47,229 nucleotides of DNA, taken from the NCBI GenBank assembly GCA_049323615.1, contig JBMOPD010000053.1:1-47229 (forward strand), in the 5' to 3' direction. Under the pieces are notes generated by a model. The model was not told where the DNA came from. It did not search any database and saw nothing but the letters and a program-made list of their open reading frames with translations. A program made the translations under genes and the position numbers. Below are positions 1 through 8,064 of the stretch, in pieces (position 1 is the stretch's first letter; each line of letters starts with the position of its first letter). The stretch comes from JBMOPD01 sp049323615. GTDB taxonomy: Bacteria; Bacillota; Desulfotomaculia; Desulfotomaculales; Desulfocucumaceae.

Positions 1-19
1 ATTGCCGAATTTTTACCAC

Positions 20-79
20 GAGACCTCACTCCTTGCCTGGGAGTCGGCTACTTCTTATGAAGTAACCTCTAGAGGTCTC
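20..79. other. Three-way-junction-like inverted repeat structure
   Basis: An outer perfect 8-bp inverted repeat (20-27 with 72-79) encloses two hairpins: 28-32 with 40-44 around a 7-nt loop, and 49-54 with 59-64 around TTAT, the second extended by GG/CC at 46-47 and 66-67. Together they could fold as a three-way junction in RNA of either strand. It lies just downstream of the activase gene that ends at 131. No long T tract follows on the minus strand, so a simple terminator is not obvious. I do not recognise a named RNA family. Confidence 0.45.
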
Positions 80-130
80 ATTTCTTTATTACCCCTCCAG
101 ACACCTACTAAAAATATACACTGCCTTTTT

Positions 131-1105
131 TCAGCTTATTTTCTCCCTGGCCACCGTGTTGGACCATTTTCCGCAGCGGTCTCCCCAGCGGGCGATGACA
201 CTGCCCTCCTCTTTTATTTCCACCACCTCGCAGAGGTTCGGACAGCCGTCACACTCAAAGCTGCCCGCCCGGAAATCGGCTTCCGCGGCGCCAAACCCCT
301 TGAACCTGGTGGGTATCCCCCTGGCCATGCAATCCCTGGCCAGCAGGGCGGCGCCCACCGCCCCCATGACATTGAAGTGGGGCGGTATAATCACCTCGGT
401 CTGCAGCGTCTGCTCAAAGGCAACCTTCATCCCCTGGTTGGCGGCCACCCCGCCCTGAAACACCACCGGGGGGGATATATCTTTTCCCTTGCCCACATTG
501 TTCAGGTAGTTCCTTACCAGGGCCTGGCAGAGCCCGGCCAGTATATCCGGCATGTCGTATCCCATCTGCTGCTTGTGGATCATGTCGGACTCGGCGAATA
601 CCGCGCACCTGCCGGCAATCCTGACCGGCGCCCCGGACTTGAGGGACAGTTCCCCGAATTTTTCTATCGGAATGGAGAGCCTTGCCGCCTGCTGATCCAG
701 GAAGGAACCGGTGCCCGCGGCGCAGACGGTGTTCATGGCAAAGTCGACCACTATCCCGTCCCTGATGATGATTATTTTCGAGTCCTGGCCGCCTATTTCC
801 AGCACCGTCCTGACCCCCGGCACCATTCTTACGGCCGCTACCGCGTGCGAGGTTATTTCATTTTTAACCACATCGGCGCCCAGTATTATTCCGGCCAGGT
901 GCCTGCCGCTTCCGGTGGTCCCCAGCCCCCTGATTACAGTTTTGGCGGGCAGGCGTTCGTAAAGCTGCTTCAGCCCCTTTTGCACCGTGGGGATGGGACG
1001 GCCGTTGGTGCGCAGGTAAATGGCCTCCAGCACCTGGCCCTCCTCATTCATGAAAACCAGATTGGTGCTTACCGAACCCACATCCAAACCCAAAAAACCC
1101 AGCAT
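131..1105 (-). CDS. Acyl-CoA dehydratase activase (BadF/BadG/BcrA/HgdC family)
   Basis: This 324-residue protein belongs to the ATP-dependent activases that pass an electron to 2-hydroxyacyl-CoA dehydratases or benzoyl-CoA reductases. Seen in the sequence: an ASKHA-type phosphate loop near the N-terminus (GLDVGSVSTN), a second glycine motif (GTTGSGR, about residue 65), the IGGQDSK signature (about residue 104) and the AGTGSFLDQQA helix with the cysteine that typically ligates the bridging [4Fe-4S] cluster. A C-terminal CDGCPNLC group may hold additional Fe-S. It abuts the next upstream gene (1106), so the two are very likely co-transcribed. The true substrate enzyme is not evident: no complete dehydratase is present in the window. 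Confidence 0.88.
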   Translation of the reverse strand: MLGFLGLDVGSVSTNLVFMNEEGQVLEAIYLRTNGRPIPTVQKGLKQLYERLPAKTVIRGLGTTGSGRHLAGIILGADVVKNEITSHAVAAVRMVPGVRTVLEIGGQDSKIIIIRDGIVVDFAMNTVCAAGTGSFLDQQAARLSIPIEKFGELSLKSGAPVRIAGRCAVFAESDMIHKQQMGYDMPDILAGLCQALVRNYLNNVGKGKDISPPVVFQGGVAANQGMKVAFEQTLQTEVIIPPHFNVMGAVGAALLARDCMARGIPTRFKGFGAAEADFRAGSFECDGCPNLCEVVEIKEEGSVIARWGDRCGKWSNTVAREKIS

Positions 1106-2260
1106 TCAGGCCAACCTCTCTTTTCTCGCATTTTTTTGGTGCAACAGGTCCACAAAGGCCTCCAGCCTGGTCATAAGCCCGGCTTCCCCGGACTGCTCGT
1201 CAACTATCAATGTCATTACCGGAATGTCGTTGTCCTGGCTTAGACAGGGCAGTATGCTCTGGGCCACTATCTCGGGCATGCAGGTAAAGGGCAGGATCTG
1301 GATTATCCCGTCGTAGCCGTTGTTTTTGTAAAAGATTGCCCCGCCTATGGTTTCCTGCCCGTGTCCGCCGACGAAATGCCTCAGGTAGGGGGAAGCCGCC
1401 TGCACGTACTGGTGGCTGCTGCGCAGCCCCTTGACCAGGCCCATGAAAAGGTGGTCGTTGACCCACTCGCTCAAGTATATGGAGCGGTCCACCTCGACCC
1501 CAAGGCGGCCCAGTTTCCTTTCGATATCCAGGTTGGCGAAGGGCTCCAGCAATGTGTATATTTCCCCCACCAGCCCCACTCTGATCACGGGACGGTCGTC
1601 GGTGGGTACGCCCTTCATTATTTCATCGGCCCTTTTTTCAGCGGATGGCAGGTCCTCTGGCCGAACGGCCCCGATAATCTCGTTCAGGGCCTGGGAGAAA
1701 ACGATGTCAGTCTGGCCGGGGGTTGCCTCCCGCGGCCTGGTTCGCATGGCCGTCATCTCCAGCCGGTCAACGGCGCGCGCCTTGCGGTAGCCGAACCTGA
1801 TGCCGCGAATGACCTCCAGCCAGGAACTGTTGCCGGTGATGCTCCGGATCCTGGTCAGCAGTTCACTGATGTGCCTTTCGGGCGGCTCCATAACCACCAG
1901 TTGGTACCGGTAGCCCAGGTCATTCAATATCTCGTGCTCAACCTGGGCGTAATAGCCGAACCGGCAGGGGCCGCAGCCCCCGGCCATGACAATGGTGTCC
2001 GCCCCCAGATCGCTGGCTTCCATGAAATTCCCCAGGTTAAGTTTCAGCGGCATGCAGGCGAACTCGGGGGCGTGCTTGGCCCCCAGGTTGAGCGTCCTCT
2101 TGGTGCTGGGCGGGGGGACTACCACATCTACTCCCAGGTACTCAAGCATGGCCTTAAGGCATATCCAGAGATGGCCCATGTGGGGGAAAGTCACCTTCAT
2201 ATTGCTTTTAAGCCTCCATTCCGGGTCGGAATTCAGGTAAGCTGTTTTCAGGATAGTCAC
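1106..2260 (-). CDS. Acyl-CoA dehydratase activase-related protein (DUF2229/HgdB-like)
   Basis: A 384-residue cytoplasmic protein resembling the part of large clostridial CoA-enzyme activases that looks like the HgdB/FldB dehydratase subunit. It has a cysteine-containing GGCGPCRFGYY motif around residue 95, an EFACMPLK motif around residue 68 and a late conserved LPFTCMPE stretch around residue 325. These cysteines are the likely Fe-S ligands. It overlaps the upstream gene (2257) by 4 bp and touches the downstream activase. In many Firmicutes these parts are fused in one protein of more than 1000 residues; here they are separate genes. Its biochemical role is not established, so the family call is firmer than any function. 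Confidence 0.78.
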   Translation of the reverse strand: MTILKTAYLNSDPEWRLKSNMKVTFPHMGHLWICLKAMLEYLGVDVVVPPPSTKRTLNLGAKHAPEFACMPLKLNLGNFMEASDLGADTIVMAGGCGPCRFGYYAQVEHEILNDLGYRYQLVVMEPPERHISELLTRIRSITGNSSWLEVIRGIRFGYRKARAVDRLEMTAMRTRPREATPGQTDIVFSQALNEIIGAVRPEDLPSAEKRADEIMKGVPTDDRPVIRVGLVGEIYTLLEPFANLDIERKLGRLGVEVDRSIYLSEWVNDHLFMGLVKGLRSSHQYVQAASPYLRHFVGGHGQETIGGAIFYKNNGYDGIIQILPFTCMPEIVAQSILPCLSQDNDIPVMTLIVDEQSGEAGLMTRLEAFVDLLHQKNARKERLA

Positions 2261-3240
2261 CCTTCGCTACAGGCGGCGGTTTGCTTCATGATGACCATGT
2301 CCATGAAGGCCTCTATCCTTGTGACCAGCCCGGCCTCACCGGTATGTTCGTCCAGGGTCAGGTTTAAAAAGGGCTTGTTGCCGGCGCGGCGGGTCCTCCG
2401 TTCAATTAATTCACCGGTCATTGAATCGGGCCCACAGGCGAAGGAAGCCACGTGGATCAGCCCTTTTATGCCGGGGTTATCCATGAAATAGTAGGCGGCG
2501 CCCACCATGCGCCTGCCCAAAGTCCAGAACAGGCGCTTTTTAAGAGTCCCGGCGTACCTGTTGACCACCGCTTCAGGTACGTTGTCCGCGGTCACCACAT
2601 TGACCCCGAATCCTTCCAGCCGCCTAATCAGGTTCATGTTGATAAAGCCGTCGTATATGTTGTACGGGTGGCCAATCACCGCCACGGTTTCATTTTTCCC
2701 GGTCTCCCGGCCGGTTTTTTCCTCCCCGGGCCCCATGGCCTGTTCGGGCAGCATCCCGGCCTCCATTCGCCTGATAAACCGTTTTTGGTGGTTTGCCGCC
2801 CTTCTGAAGGCGGCGGCTACCTTAAAGGGGTTTTTGCAAATCAGTGACCCTATCCCGGCCAGCTGCCGGTAGAGGTCGTTTTCACTGCGGTAAAGGTTGA
2901 TGTTGGCGTCGATGATACCCGGCAGGCCGGGTACGCAGTGGCGCACCATATCAGGGAAACCAAGGAATTTGGGGCATATGTATTCCCTGGGGGAAACGCT
3001 TACCAGCCGGGGGACAAATATGTAATCGGCCTTGTCTTTCAGCGCCGCTACGTGGCCGAAGGCCACCTTTACCGGCAGGCAGGCCTCGTCCACGGAAAAC
3101 CTGAGCCCTTCCTGCAGTACCACCTTGCTGGTGGGGCCGGATACCGTCACCTCGGCGCCCAGTTCTTCAAGAAATGACTTCCACAGGGGAAAATACTTAT
3201 AGAATAAAAGTGATCTGGGAATTCCAATTGTTACAGGCAT
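2257..3240 (-). CDS. Acyl-CoA dehydratase activase-related protein (DUF2229), N-terminal part
   Basis: A 327-residue protein starting MPVTIGIPRSLLFYKYFPLW, a start typical of DUF2229 proteins. It has the conserved DEACLPVK motif (about residue 52), a PREYICPKFLG segment (about residue 85) and SFACGPDSM near residue 265; the cysteines resemble Fe-S ligands of the dehydratase superfamily. It is first in a three-gene minus-strand operon with overlapping or abutting coding ends. Its partner at 1106-2260 shows the same GEAGL(V/M)TR(I/L)EA(F) C-terminal motif, which points to an old duplication. Function is unknown; a role in activating or assembling a CoA-thioester radical enzyme is inferred from the neighbour activase. 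Confidence 0.75.
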   Translation of the reverse strand: MPVTIGIPRSLLFYKYFPLWKSFLEELGAEVTVSGPTSKVVLQEGLRFSVDEACLPVKVAFGHVAALKDKADYIFVPRLVSVSPREYICPKFLGFPDMVRHCVPGLPGIIDANINLYRSENDLYRQLAGIGSLICKNPFKVAAAFRRAANHQKRFIRRMEAGMLPEQAMGPGEEKTGRETGKNETVAVIGHPYNIYDGFINMNLIRRLEGFGVNVVTADNVPEAVVNRYAGTLKKRLFWTLGRRMVGAAYYFMDNPGIKGLIHVASFACGPDSMTGELIERRTRRAGNKPFLNLTLDEHTGEAGLVTRIEAFMDMVIMKQTAACSEG

Positions 3241-3325
3241 TTTTACCCTCCGCCAATATTATGGACAATTTTGCCTCTGGTTATGCTTTCCAAAAACAAA
3301 GCCCGCCCAAGGCGGTTTGGAAGAA

Positions 3326-4852
3326 TCATTTTTGGGTATCCTTCCCCCGCTTCAGAGCCGGCTCGGGCACTCCCTGGCTGACCCTGTCCCTGGTTTTGAG
3401 TATGGCCGGCCTGACGTTGCTTACCGGCACCGGTGTACGTACCAGCACATTTTTCAGGGCCTTCCAGTTGAAGGGAATAAGGGGCCAGAGATAGGGCACC
3501 CCGAAAGACCTGACGAATATCAGGTATAAGACAAAGGCCAGGACCCCGATGATAAATCCGGGCAAGCCCAGGACGGCCACCATGATCAGCAGGAACAGCC
3601 TGACTATCCGGTGGGACAGGCCCAGTTCATAGCTGGGGGTCAGAAAGGTGCCGATCATGGCTGCGGCCACGTACATGACCACCTCGGCGGAGAACAGCCC
3701 CACCTGGACGGCAATCTGCCCCAGAAGAAGGGCGGCGATGATGCTGATGCCGGTGCCCAGCGCCGAGGGGGTGTGAATGGTGGCCAGCCTGACCATGTCA
3801 ACGGCCAGTTCGGCCATCAAAAACTGGCCGATGATCGGTACTTTGCCGGGTTTGTCGGGGCCTATGAATTTAAGCGCCGGCGGCAGCAGTTCAGGCTGCA
3901 GCACGGCCAGAAACCACAGCGGCAGCAAAAACAGCGATATGGCCACGCCAAAAAACCTGACCAGCCTGATGTATAATCCCAGGGCAGGGCTCTGGCGGTA
4001 TTCCTCGGCGTGCTGGAGGTGGTGCCAGTAGGTGGACGGGGTGATCATAACGCTGGGCGATGTGTCCACCAGCACCAGCACGTGGCCCTCCAGCAGGTGG
4101 ATGGCGGCCACGTCGGGACGCTCGGTGTATCTCACCTTGGGAAAGAGGTTCCAGTAAGAGCCCGGCGAGATCAGTTCCTCCACCGCCTTTTCGGCCATGG
4201 GCAGGCCGTCGATATTGATCCTCTGCACATTTTCCTTGACATTTTCCACCAGTTGCGGATTGGCCACGTCCTTAATGTAGCAGATGACCACATCGGTCCT
4301 GGATCTTACTCCCGCCTGCAGCACTTCCATACGCAGGCGGGGGTCGCGAATCCTCCTCCTGATCAGGGCGGTGTTGAAGACAAGGGTTTCCACAAAGCCG
4401 TCCCGGGAGCCGCGAACCACCTTTTCCAGGTCCGGCTCCTCCGGCTGCCGGGCGGGATAGGTCCGGGCATCCAGGATGATGGCCCTGTCCTCGCCGTCAA
4501 TGAGCAGCGCCTGGGGCCCCATCAACACCTTGGAAATAACGTCCTCCAGGGTATCCACCTTTTCCACTTCGGTATAGGGAAGGTGCTGTTTGAACAACTT
4601 GTCGAAGGTATTCAGCGATATTTCGCCGCGTCTTATGTCAACCAGTTCCGAAAGAATGAGGGTGACGATCTGGTCGTTAGTCAGGCCGTCGATGAACAAA
4701 AGGGCCGTCCTGACGTTGCCGATGGTCATCTCGCGCAGGATAACGTCAAAATTTTCTTTAATCCCCATGCGCTCCTGGAGAAGGGATATATTCTTATCCA
4801 GCTCCCTGCTGAGTTTGGTTGCCTGCCTGTCTTCAGCCGCCTGTGCCATCAA
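3326..4852 (-). CDS. spoVAF: Stage V sporulation protein AF (GerA family)
   Basis: A 508-residue protein of the GerA spore-germinant-receptor A-subunit family: a soluble N-terminal half of about 300 residues (motifs VDTLEDVISKVLMGPQALL and RRRIRDPRLRME) followed by about five hydrophobic membrane segments between residues 300 and 470. The position directly after spoVAE, with a 4-bp overlap, identifies it as SpoVAF rather than a germinant receptor. In Bacillus, SpoVAF sits in the inner spore membrane and assists germination and Ca-dipicolinate release. The lysine-rich tail after the last membrane segment is typical. It is the last gene of the sigF-associated transcription unit; a GC-rich inverted repeat lies at about 3301-3315. 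Confidence 0.9.
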   Translation of the reverse strand: MMAQAAEDRQATKLSRELDKNISLLQERMGIKENFDVILREMTIGNVRTALLFIDGLTNDQIVTLILSELVDIRRGEISLNTFDKLFKQHLPYTEVEKVDTLEDVISKVLMGPQALLIDGEDRAIILDARTYPARQPEEPDLEKVVRGSRDGFVETLVFNTALIRRRIRDPRLRMEVLQAGVRSRTDVVICYIKDVANPQLVENVKENVQRINIDGLPMAEKAVEELISPGSYWNLFPKVRYTERPDVAAIHLLEGHVLVLVDTSPSVMITPSTYWHHLQHAEEYRQSPALGLYIRLVRFFGVAISLFLLPLWFLAVLQPELLPPALKFIGPDKPGKVPIIGQFLMAELAVDMVRLATIHTPSALGTGISIIAALLLGQIAVQVGLFSAEVVMYVAAAMIGTFLTPSYELGLSHRIVRLFLLIMVAVLGLPGFIIGVLAFVLYLIFVRSFGVPYLWPLIPFNWKALKNVLVRTPVPVSNVRPAILKTRDRVSQGVPEPALKRGKDTQK

Positions 4853-5550
4853 AAAAAACCGCTCCTGTTAAGAATTTCCTTTAATGCCTTAGTGGTAAGG
4901 GGCGATCCCCGATCGGGGTCGTCGGCCTCGTGCATCTTGCCGATATCCCCGATGCCCACTATTACTGGTAAATCCAGACTTTCCAGCACTTCCACCGTAT
5001 CGCCGGACAAATATGCCGAATGGTCCCCTTTAACCTGTCCGTTCTTGTCTACCGCCCCGGCGGTAACCTGCCCTGTGCCCGTCACCGAGCAGTCAACTTC
5101 CACCGCCCCGGCAAATTCGGTGTTGGAGGCCACCGCCAGCACCCCCAGCACATCTATGTCGGGATGCCCGGCCAGGTACTCCATTGCCCTCTCTCCCCTG
5201 CCCCGGCCCAAAAACCCCCTGTCGTCCAGCATTACCACCACCGGGTCGTGGGGGGCGCTTTTAATCTGCGCCACCAGCTGTTCCCCGGTCAGCCTGGTGG
5301 GATTTCCCGCCGAGCAGGATATGCACCTGGCCCCTATGTTTTGGGAAGCCACTTCCACCGCCCTTTTGGCCACCAAATCCCCGTCAGTGACAATGATTAC
5401 TTTTCTTTTCCGTGCATTCAGCAATGCCGGGTTGATTTCTTTCGCGTGGTTTATCGTGATCACCGCCCAGAGCTTATGTTTCCCCGCCTTTCCGGCTTTA
5501 ATACGCGAAGGGACACCCTTGACCGGTGTCCCTTCGGCGTTTGGATACAA
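4849..5550 (-). CDS. spoVAE: Stage V sporulation protein AE (SpoVAEA type)
   Basis: The recognisable SpoVAEA domain runs from KRKVIIVTDGD to the end, with the conserved APHDPVVVMLDDRG and VGIGDIGKMHEADD motifs. It is a soluble component of the SpoVA system for dipicolinate handling in spores. Length is 233 residues if the TTG at 5550 is the start. Close relatives start nearer the VIIVTDGD strand, so about 45 N-terminal residues may not be translated; I see no strong Shine-Dalgarno at either place. It overlaps spoVAF by 4 bp. The channel genes spoVAC, spoVAD and spoVAEB, which normally precede it, are absent here. Confidence 0.85.
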   Translation of the reverse strand: MYPNAEGTPVKGVPSRIKAGKAGKHKLWAVITINHAKEINPALLNARKRKVIIVTDGDLVAKRAVEVASQNIGARCISCSAGNPTRLTGEQLVAQIKSAPHDPVVVMLDDRGFLGRGRGERAMEYLAGHPDIDVLGVLAVASNTEFAGAVEVDCSVTGTGQVTAGAVDKNGQVKGDHSAYLSGDTVEVLESLDLPVIVGIGDIGKMHEADDPDRGSPLTTKALKEILNRSGFF

Positions 5551-5605
5551 TATGGTTTTTGGGGGCAGTCAAGCTCCCGGGCCGCCCCGCTGTACCGGAA
5601 CGGGG

Positions 5606-5800
5606 TCAGGACTTGTGGGCGACTTTAAGGTTGGCCTTGTATCCCACAATTTTTCCGCTTTCCACGTGGGCGGTAAAATTGACCACCTCCACCCCCACGA
5701 TGTCGTTGAGTGTCCTGGATGCCTCGCCGATGGCGGTCTGTACCGCGTCCTTCCACCCGGCGGGGGATTCCCCGACCATTTCGGTTACTTTGATGTGCAT
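5606..5800 (-). CDS. Dodecin family flavin-binding protein
   Basis: This 64-residue protein matches dodecins, small proteins that assemble into hollow 12-mers that bind flavin or other aromatic cofactors. The sequence shows the usual beta-alpha-beta-beta pattern: a VTEMVGESPAGWKDAVQ opening, an IGEASRTLNDIVGVEV helix-strand turn, and a strand ending in YKANLKVAHK. A good Shine-Dalgarno (GAGGAGATG) precedes the ATG. It lies between sigF and spoVAE on the same strand, the place where spoVAC-AD-AEB often stand. Dodecins are not usually counted among sporulation genes, so expression with sigF is only a possibility from position. Confidence 0.9.
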   Translation of the reverse strand: MHIKVTEMVGESPAGWKDAVQTAIGEASRTLNDIVGVEVVNFTAHVESGKIVGYKANLKVAHKS

Positions 5801-5983
5801 ACTTCATCTCCTCTCAGGTTATAAGTGCGGTTATGTATCGGCCTGTGCCGCCGCCTGGATGCCGGCGCCACCCGCTTTGCGCTCCTTGCCTGACCGGTGG
5901 TCCGTGAATATCATTTAGCGGCGCACTTTACGGGATATATTATGCCCGCAAGCAACCTGAAAATGCATTTTAATGCATTTTAA

Positions 5984-6796
5984 TTAAAACTCGCTGCCGG
6001 AAAAAGGCCTGGTATCTTTGGCCGCCTCCTGTGTCAGCAAATCCTTTATTTTTTTCAGGGCCTGCCTTTCCAGGCGGGAAACCTGGACCTGTGAAAGCCC
6101 CAGGCGGGAAGCGATATCCGCCTGGGTTTTGTCTTCAAAAAACCTCCAGATCAATATCTTTTTGTCTCTTTCGGGCAGCTGGTTAAGCAGTTCCTTGACG
6201 GCTATTTTGTCCAGCCACGGAGCCTCTCCGCCCGCGTCGTCCTTCAGTTGGTCCAGGAGATAGATGGGGTCCCCGTCATCCTGGTGCAGTGTTTCGTATA
6301 TCGACGTGGGCATCTGGGCCGCCTCCAGCGCCGCTATCACATCCTCACGGTCGATGCCCATATCTTCCGCCACTTCTCCCACTGTGGGTTCACGGCCCAT
6401 TTTCCCGGTCAGCCTCTCCCTGCTCTGCTGGATCTTAAAGGCCAGCTCTTTCAGTGACCGGCTTATTTTCACCGGATTGTCGTCCCTCAAAAACCTCCTT
6501 ATTTCCCCCACGATCATGGGGACGGCATAGGTGGAAAACTTTACGTCGTAGTTCAGGTCAAATTTGTCGATGGCCTTGATCAATCCTATACAGCCGATCT
6601 GGAAAAGGTCTTCCAGCTCATAGCCCCTATTCTGAAATCGCTTGACCAGGTTAAAAACCAGTTTAAGGTTGCAGTTTACCAGGCGGTCCCTGGCGTAGCG
6701 GTCTCCTTCCTGGGATCTTTTAATCAGTTCCCGCATCTCCTCATCCTTTAAAAGCGGGAACCTCGGCAGGTTCATTTCAATTAACCTGGAGCTCAT
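5984..6796 (-). CDS. sigF: RNA polymerase sporulation sigma factor SigF
   Basis: Sigma-70 family factor of about 270 residues with region 2 (NLKLVFNLVKRF ... DLFQIGCIGLIKAIDKFD, then KFSTYAVPMIVGEIRRFLRDD), region 3 and region 4 (QADIASRLGLSQVQVSRLERQALKKIK). It directs forespore transcription early in sporulation. The close relative SigG is excluded by context: spoIIAA and spoIIAB lie immediately upstream. I place the start at the ATG at 6796, 13 bp after the spoIIAB stop, because GAGGTG precedes it at normal spacing. A GTG 12 bp upstream is in frame but has no ribosome site. Confidence 0.95.
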   Translation of the reverse strand: MSSRLIEMNLPRFPLLKDEEMRELIKRSQEGDRYARDRLVNCNLKLVFNLVKRFQNRGYELEDLFQIGCIGLIKAIDKFDLNYDVKFSTYAVPMIVGEIRRFLRDDNPVKISRSLKELAFKIQQSRERLTGKMGREPTVGEVAEDMGIDREDVIAALEAAQMPTSIYETLHQDDGDPIYLLDQLKDDAGGEAPWLDKIAVKELLNQLPERDKKILIWRFFEDKTQADIASRLGLSQVQVSRLERQALKKIKDLLTQEAAKDTRPFSGSEF

Positions 6797-6809
6797 TAAA
6801 AAGTACACC

Positions 6810-7256
6810 TCAATGACCCTGGCGGGAGGATATTTGCCTTGTGCACCTCTTTGTCATGGTCACCCTGGTGCCTGAATTGGGTTTAGAATCAACCTGGAGG
6901 CTGTCGGAGAAGGAATGCATGAAGGCAAAACCAAGGCCCATGCGGTCCGGGTCAGTTGAGTAGGCCGGCTGAAGCGCTTTTTCTATATCCTCTATTCCTC
7001 TCCCCCGGTCTTCCACCGTAATTGACAGGGTGTCCTTCTTTATCTCGACAGTCAGCGTGACCGTTTGATCGGTCCTGTTTTCATAACCGTGGACTATGGC
7101 GTTGGCCACGGCCTCGGATACGGCAACCTTTATTTCTTCCAGGTCGTTTAAAGTAAAATCGAGCTGGGAGGCGAAGGCGGCGGCGGCAACCCTGGCAAAG
7201 GCCACATTGGCCGGCAGGCTGCTGAATTCAACTTTCATCCTGTTAACCGGTTGCAT
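6810..7256 (-). CDS. spoIIAB: Anti-sigma F factor SpoIIAB
   Basis: Serine kinase and anti-sigma factor of the GHKL ATPase fold. The N box (AVSEAVANAIVHGYEN), the G1 box (VEDRGRGIED) and the G2 region (DRMGLGFAFMHSF) are all visible. It binds and holds SigF and phosphorylates SpoIIAA. The open frame extends further, but the ATG at 7256 has GGGGGAG seven bases before it and gives a 148-residue product of normal length. It sits 13 bp after the spoIIAA stop and 13 bp before the sigF start, the usual three-gene operon. Confidence 0.95.
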   Translation of the reverse strand: MQPVNRMKVEFSSLPANVAFARVAAAAFASQLDFTLNDLEEIKVAVSEAVANAIVHGYENRTDQTVTLTVEIKKDTLSITVEDRGRGIEDIEKALQPAYSTDPDRMGLGFAFMHSFSDSLQVDSKPNSGTRVTMTKRCTRQISSRQGH

Positions 7257-7269
7257 AGCACAACTCCCC

Positions 7270-7611
7270 CTATCCGGCATGCTTCAGCGCGTCCGATTCT
7301 GTGGGATATTCCGGCATTATCCGCAGCAAACCGGACATTTCCAGTATTTTTCGGACATGCTTGGTGGCCCCGACGATAAACATTTTCCCGCCATCCCTTG
7401 ACACCCTCCGGTAACGCCCCAGCAGCACCCCCAGTCCCGAGCTGTCGATATACTTGACGTCGCTGAGGTTAACCACGATATGCCTGACCTCCGCGTTGTT
7501 GTCCAGCTCTCTCTCCAGGGAATTTCTCAATCCGTCCGCCCCGGCCAGGTCGATCTCCCCGGCCAGCCTGGCCAGCAGCGTTTGGCCCATTATTTCTATC
7601 TGCACGTCCAT
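7270..7611 (-). CDS. spoIIAA: Anti-sigma F factor antagonist SpoIIAA
   Basis: A 113-residue STAS-domain protein. The phosphorylated serine lies in the motif DVKYIDSSGLGVLLGRY (about residues 50-66). Unphosphorylated SpoIIAA binds SpoIIAB and frees SigF in the forespore. It is the first gene of the spoIIA operon. In Bacillus the gene before it is dacF; here dacF is 7.6 kb upstream and a catabolic operon lies between them. Confidence 0.95.
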   Translation of the reverse strand: MDVQIEIMGQTLLARLAGEIDLAGADGLRNSLERELDNNAEVRHIVVNLSDVKYIDSSGLGVLLGRYRRVSRDGGKMFIVGATKHVRKILEMSGLLRIMPEYPTESDALKHAG

Positions 7612-7683
7612 TTACGATTCAGTCCCCCCATCCGGCGGTTTACTTTGGCGGCTTCCTCCTTAACGGGCTGCTGTCCCTGCTAA

Positions 7684-7712
7684 ATTTTACCATACCAATG
7701 GCGGAAAGGCAA
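7684..7712 (-). promoter_or_regulatory. Candidate vegetative-type promoter before spoIIAA
   Basis: On the minus strand TTGCCT (7707-7712) and TAAAAT (7684-7689) are separated by 17 bases, ending 73 bases before the spoIIAA start. I could not find a convincing sigma-H promoter (AGGA-type -35 with GAAT -10), which controls spoIIA in Bacillus, in the 175-bp gap. The match is moderate and could be chance. Confidence 0.35.
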
Positions 7713-7785
7713 TTTACAGACAGCCAATCTATTAAAATAACAAGGGAGGATATTTTCTAACTGGACGGCCAGGTCTTCCGGGGTC

Positions 7786-8064
7786 TTATTCCGTGCGCCT
7801 GTCTGAGGTTATTTCTCCAATCAGCACCGGCCTGACCGGCGGGCGGACGGTGGCCCGGGCGGGACCGTCGCTGCCGGTATCTGTTTCCCGGGCCAGGACC
7901 TTCAGCACCAGGGGCTGGCAGACCCGCCCCTGGCACATGCCCATGCAGGCCCGGGTCCGCATCTTCACGCCGCTGACACTGCGGGCCCCGTCCTTTACGG
8001 CCTCTTTTATCTCACCGAGAGTAACTTCCTCGCAGCGGCACACGATCAGTTTGTCATCATCCAT
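7786..8064 (-). CDS. BFD-like (2Fe-2S)-binding protein
   Basis: A 92-residue protein with the bacterioferritin-associated-ferredoxin type Fe-S fold: VCRCEEVTLGEI near the N-terminus and TRACMGMCQGRVCQP around residues 37-51 supply the four expected cysteines (CxC and CxxxxC). Such small subunits are partners of FAD-dependent amino-acid dehydrogenases of the HcnABC, octopine/nopaline oxidase and D-hydroxyproline dehydrogenase type, where this domain is often fused to the larger flavoprotein. Its start overlaps the end of the upstream oxidoreductase by 8 bp. It is the last gene of the sigma-54-type catabolic operon. Confidence 0.85.
   Translation of the reverse strand: MDDDKLIVCRCEEVTLGEIKEAVKDGARSVSGVKMRTRACMGMCQGRVCQPLVLKVLARETDTGSDGPARATVRPPVRPVLIGEITSDRRTE

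Noticed and set aside
20..79. Left-end structure as a tRNA
   Set aside because: Too short at 60 bases, with no TTCAA-type T-loop, no normal D-loop and wrong arm lengths.
4010..5824. 604-codon open frame on the plus strand
   Set aside because: It is the antisense of spoVAF and spoVAE in GC-rich DNA, with no domain resemblance.
5984..6796. Sigma factor as SigG instead of SigF
   Set aside because: The two are close in sequence, but SpoIIAA and SpoIIAB genes directly upstream define the sigF operon.
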